Shown here: piece by piece, positions 6,053-6,824 of the stretch
Position numbering within the stretch: the first letter of the stretch is position 1
How the letters are laid out: each line of letters opens with the position of its first letter
Made by a program: the position numbers and the translations under genes
Assembly: GCA_027311485.1 (NCBI GenBank)
Contig: DAICYU010000227.1
Coordinates: 1-6,824, forward strand
Source of the DNA: Acetobacteraceae bacterium
Lineage (GTDB): Bacteria; Pseudomonadota; Alphaproteobacteria; Acetobacterales; Acetobacteraceae
Length of the DNA stretch: 6,824 nt
Direction: 5' to 3'
The notes under the pieces: generated by a model
Told to the model about the DNA's origin: nothing
The model's input: the letters and a program-made list of their open reading frames with translations, nothing else
The model's database searches: none

Positions 6053-6763
6053 CTAGTAACCCAGATACGAGCGGCGGACGCCCTCGTCCTTGCTGATCTC
6101 ATCCGCTGGGCCAGACATGACGATGCGGCCGGTTTCCAGCAGGAACGCGTCCTCGGCGAATTGCAGGGCGATCGCGGCGTTCTGCTCAACCAGCAGGATG
6201 CTGACGCCGGCCTCCTGCTTGATGCGCTCGAGGATGCGGAAGATTTCCTGCACGATCAGCGGCGCCAGGCCGAAGGACGGTTCGTCCAGCAACAGCAGCC
6301 GGGGACGCATCAGCAGGGCGCGGACGATGGCCAGCATCTGCTGTTCCCCGCCTGACAGCGTTCCGGCCTGCTGGCGAAACCGCTCCTTCAGGCGCGGGAA
6401 GTAGTCGAACATGCGGTCGAAGTCGGCATGCGCCTCCCGCGCCGGGCGGGTGTAGGCGCCAAGCTTCATGTTCTCCTCGACGGTGAGCTCCATGAAGGTG
6501 CCGCGGCCTTCGGGCACATGGGCAACCCCGAGGCGTACGATATCCTCGGTCGCTTTGCCGTCGATACGGGTGTCGGCCAGGGTGATGGTACCCTGGGTCC
6601 TGACCAGTCCGCAGATGGCGCGTAACGTGGTGGTTTTACCAGCGCCATTGGCGCCCAGAAGCGCCGTGACGCCACCTTGACGAATGGTAAAATCGATGCC
6701 GTGGAGGACCTTGGTCTCACCATAGGCGGCCTGAAGGCCTTTAGCTTCCAGCAGTACAGTCAC
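6053..6763 (-). CDS. livF: Branched-chain amino acid ABC transporter ATP-binding protein LivF
   Basis: This 236-residue cytoplasmic ATPase powers the LivHM permease; in complete systems it works as a heterodimer with LivG. The Walker A motif GANGAGKTT is at 37-45. HVPEGRGTFMELTVEEN (82-98) covers the Q-loop region with the LivF-type 'PEGR'. The ABC signature LSGGEQQ is at 136-142, and Walker B LLLLDEP at 156-162 has D160 and the catalytic E161. The later LLVEQNA replaces the canonical switch histidine, as is usual for LivF and a good discriminator from LivG. The start is GTG at 6763, which overlaps the upstream frame's TGA as GTGA; no in-frame ATG lies upstream in the window. Nine bases separate it from livH. 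LivF is secure by family, while the substrate is inferred. Confidence 0.94.
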   Translation of the reverse strand: MTVLLEAKGLQAAYGETKVLHGIDFTIRQGGVTALLGANGAGKTTTLRAICGLVRTQGTITLADTRIDGKATEDIVRLGVAHVPEGRGTFMELTVEENMKLGAYTRPAREAHADFDRMFDYFPRLKERFRQQAGTLSGGEQQMLAIVRALLMRPRLLLLDEPSFGLAPLIVQEIFRILERIKQEAGVSILLVEQNAAIALQFAEDAFLLETGRIVMSGPADEISKDEGVRRSYLGY

Positions 6764-6824
6764 GCGGACCGTCCGCTGACCATGCGTATGCCGACGAGAT
6801 AGGCGCCGCCCGCCATGCGTCTCC
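6760..6824 (-). CDS. C-terminal end of an unidentified gene upstream of livF (5' end outside window)
   Basis: On the minus strand a frame enters from the window edge and reads RRMAGGAYLVGIRMVSGRSA before a TGA that overlaps the livF GTG start as GTGA. That four-base overlap and the high GC at third codon positions favour this frame over the other two. By operon position the gene could be livG, but the residues do not show the usual 'AYLG' ending of LivG, so I do not name it. An alternative frame reading GDAWRAAP from the window edge would stop at 6741, inside livF. Confidence 0.4.
   Translation of the reverse strand, partial: RRMAGGAYLVGIRMVSGRSA

Noticed and set aside
5660..6355. A 231-codon plus-strand frame antisense to livH and livF
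   Set aside because: Its composition is that of a shadow frame, and both strands cannot be under coding constraint here given the exact LivH/LivF motifs.

Overview
The window is a GC-rich, gene-dense bacterial chromosomal segment with typical alphaproteobacterial gene families. The ClC subfamily, the SgaA-type aminotransferase and the LivF-LivH-LivM order all fit an alphaproteobacterium, perhaps Rhodospirillales/Acetobacteraceae. That placement is an inference from protein style only, with no marker gene to confirm it. I see no rRNA, tRNA, CRISPR array, insertion sequence or phage gene.

Layout, left to right. (1) Positions 1-187 hold the C-terminal end of a glutathione S-transferase on the plus strand. 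Its stop codon sits inside a perfect palindrome that probably terminates transcription. (2) Positions 274-1449 hold a complete serine-glyoxylate aminotransferase (SgaA-like, PLP fold type I, class V), followed by a very strong hairpin terminator. (3) A 255-bp convergent intergenic stretch (1450-1704) carries two hairpins. (4) Positions 1705-3612 (minus) hold a ClC-family anion transporter with two C-terminal CBS domains. (5) A divergent intergenic region holds a perfect 17-nt palindrome (3657-3673), a strong operator candidate. (6) Positions 3730-4170 (plus) hold a MarR-family regulator. (7) Positions 4218-6763 (minus) hold a tightly packed branched-chain amino acid (or similar small molecule) ABC transporter operon read as livF-livH-livM. 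The end of one more gene upstream of livF runs off the right edge.

How the parts relate. The marR/clc pair looks like a local regulatory unit: a MarR repressor probably controls itself and the divergent ClC gene through the shared palindrome. The liv genes supply one ATPase and both permeases of a high-affinity uptake system. Its periplasmic binding protein and second ATPase (LivG) are not identifiable here and must lie to the right or elsewhere. SgaA transfers the amino group of serine to glyoxylate, giving hydroxypyruvate and glycine, but no other serine-cycle gene is visible.

I find no clearly undescribed system. The most interesting signals are the marR-clc operator and the substitutions at classical ion- and proton-pathway positions of the ClC protein.
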